NCBI GenBank assembly: GCA_900546325.1
Contig: URCR01000022.1
Span: forward strand, 1-49,445
Direction of reading: 5' to 3'
DNA from: an uncultured Lachnospiraceae bacterium
Lineage (GTDB): Bacteria > Bacillota > Clostridia > Lachnospirales > Lachnospiraceae
Length of the DNA stretch: 49,445 nt
The position numbers and the translations under genes are program-made. This document shows positions 49,409 to 49,445 of the stretch, in pieces. The notes beneath the pieces were generated by a model. The model was not told the DNA's origin, did not search any database, and saw only the letters and a list, made by a program, of their open reading frames with translations. The number at the start of each line of letters is the position of its first letter. Position 1 is the stretch's first letter.

Positions 49409-49445
49409 TACAACCGTAATCGCCATAAGTGAATAGGTGTGCACA

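Overview
The window looks like chromosomal DNA from a low-to-mid-GC anaerobic Firmicute, most likely a gut Lachnospiraceae member (Dorea / Mediterraneibacter / Coprococcus comes type). Evidence: strong AGGAGG ribosome binding sites, frequent TTG/GTG starts, an ATP-type PEP carboxykinase, DUF3793 and DUF2325 proteins, a FeoB-associated Cys-rich microprotein, and a carboxyspermidine polyamine operon. No rRNA, tRNA or CRISPR array was seen. Most genes lie on the minus strand. Identifications rest on reading motifs in the translated sequence; no database search was run.

Layout. 1-1100: a BglG/LicT-type antiterminator gene with an RNA antiterminator (RAT)/terminator switch over its stop codon, aimed at a gene beyond the left edge, and a second RAT-like element in its own leader. 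1180-2810: an orphan holin-like protein and a DUF438/hemerythrin/PAS sensor. 2920-3175: a decayed GNAT gene. 3172-11948: a glycan locus made of two Gfo/Idh/MocA oxidoreductases, a GH20 hexosaminidase, an AraC regulator and a CUT1 sugar ABC transporter without its ATPase. 12340-14028: pckA. 14284-17075: a lipid-glycosyltransferase operon with a TVP38-type membrane protein. 17315-20515: a GNAT, YerC, a flavodoxin-type remnant, a PHP hydrolase and two unknown genes.

20644-28794 is an iron/metal region: DUF3793-flavodoxin-DUF2325; a P1B-type ATPase with DUF6110 and tiny membrane ORFs; a Fur-family regulator; a FeoB-associated Cys-rich peptide; feoB; and two feoA genes. The promoters of the DUF3793 operon and of the feo operon carry the same TTAG-N6-CTAA palindrome on their core elements, so they probably share a metal-dependent repressor. 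A TnpB transposase scar sits between feoA and feoB. 29125-34486 encodes a MacB-like ABC exporter (two FtsX-type permeases and an ATPase) plus an M28-peptidase-like lipoprotein that has lost two metal ligands; a short DtxR-family regulator follows.

35933-42349 is a polyamine operon, speD-speA-speE-speB-(carboxyspermidine dehydrogenase)-nspC, which combines the decarboxylated-SAM route and the carboxyspermidine route. Just upstream of it, 42456-42837 holds a strong candidate for an unannotated structured RNA: a consensus promoter, about 380 nt with several helices, and a terminator. 42877-44979 encodes a fusion of a CDP-alcohol phosphatidyltransferase and a phospholipase D/cardiolipin synthase domain. 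The right end has an SseB-like protein, a YedE/TusA selenium-sulfur pair, an AEC transporter, and an ABC substrate-binding gene cut short about 135 bases before the window edge, possibly by a mobile element that starts there.
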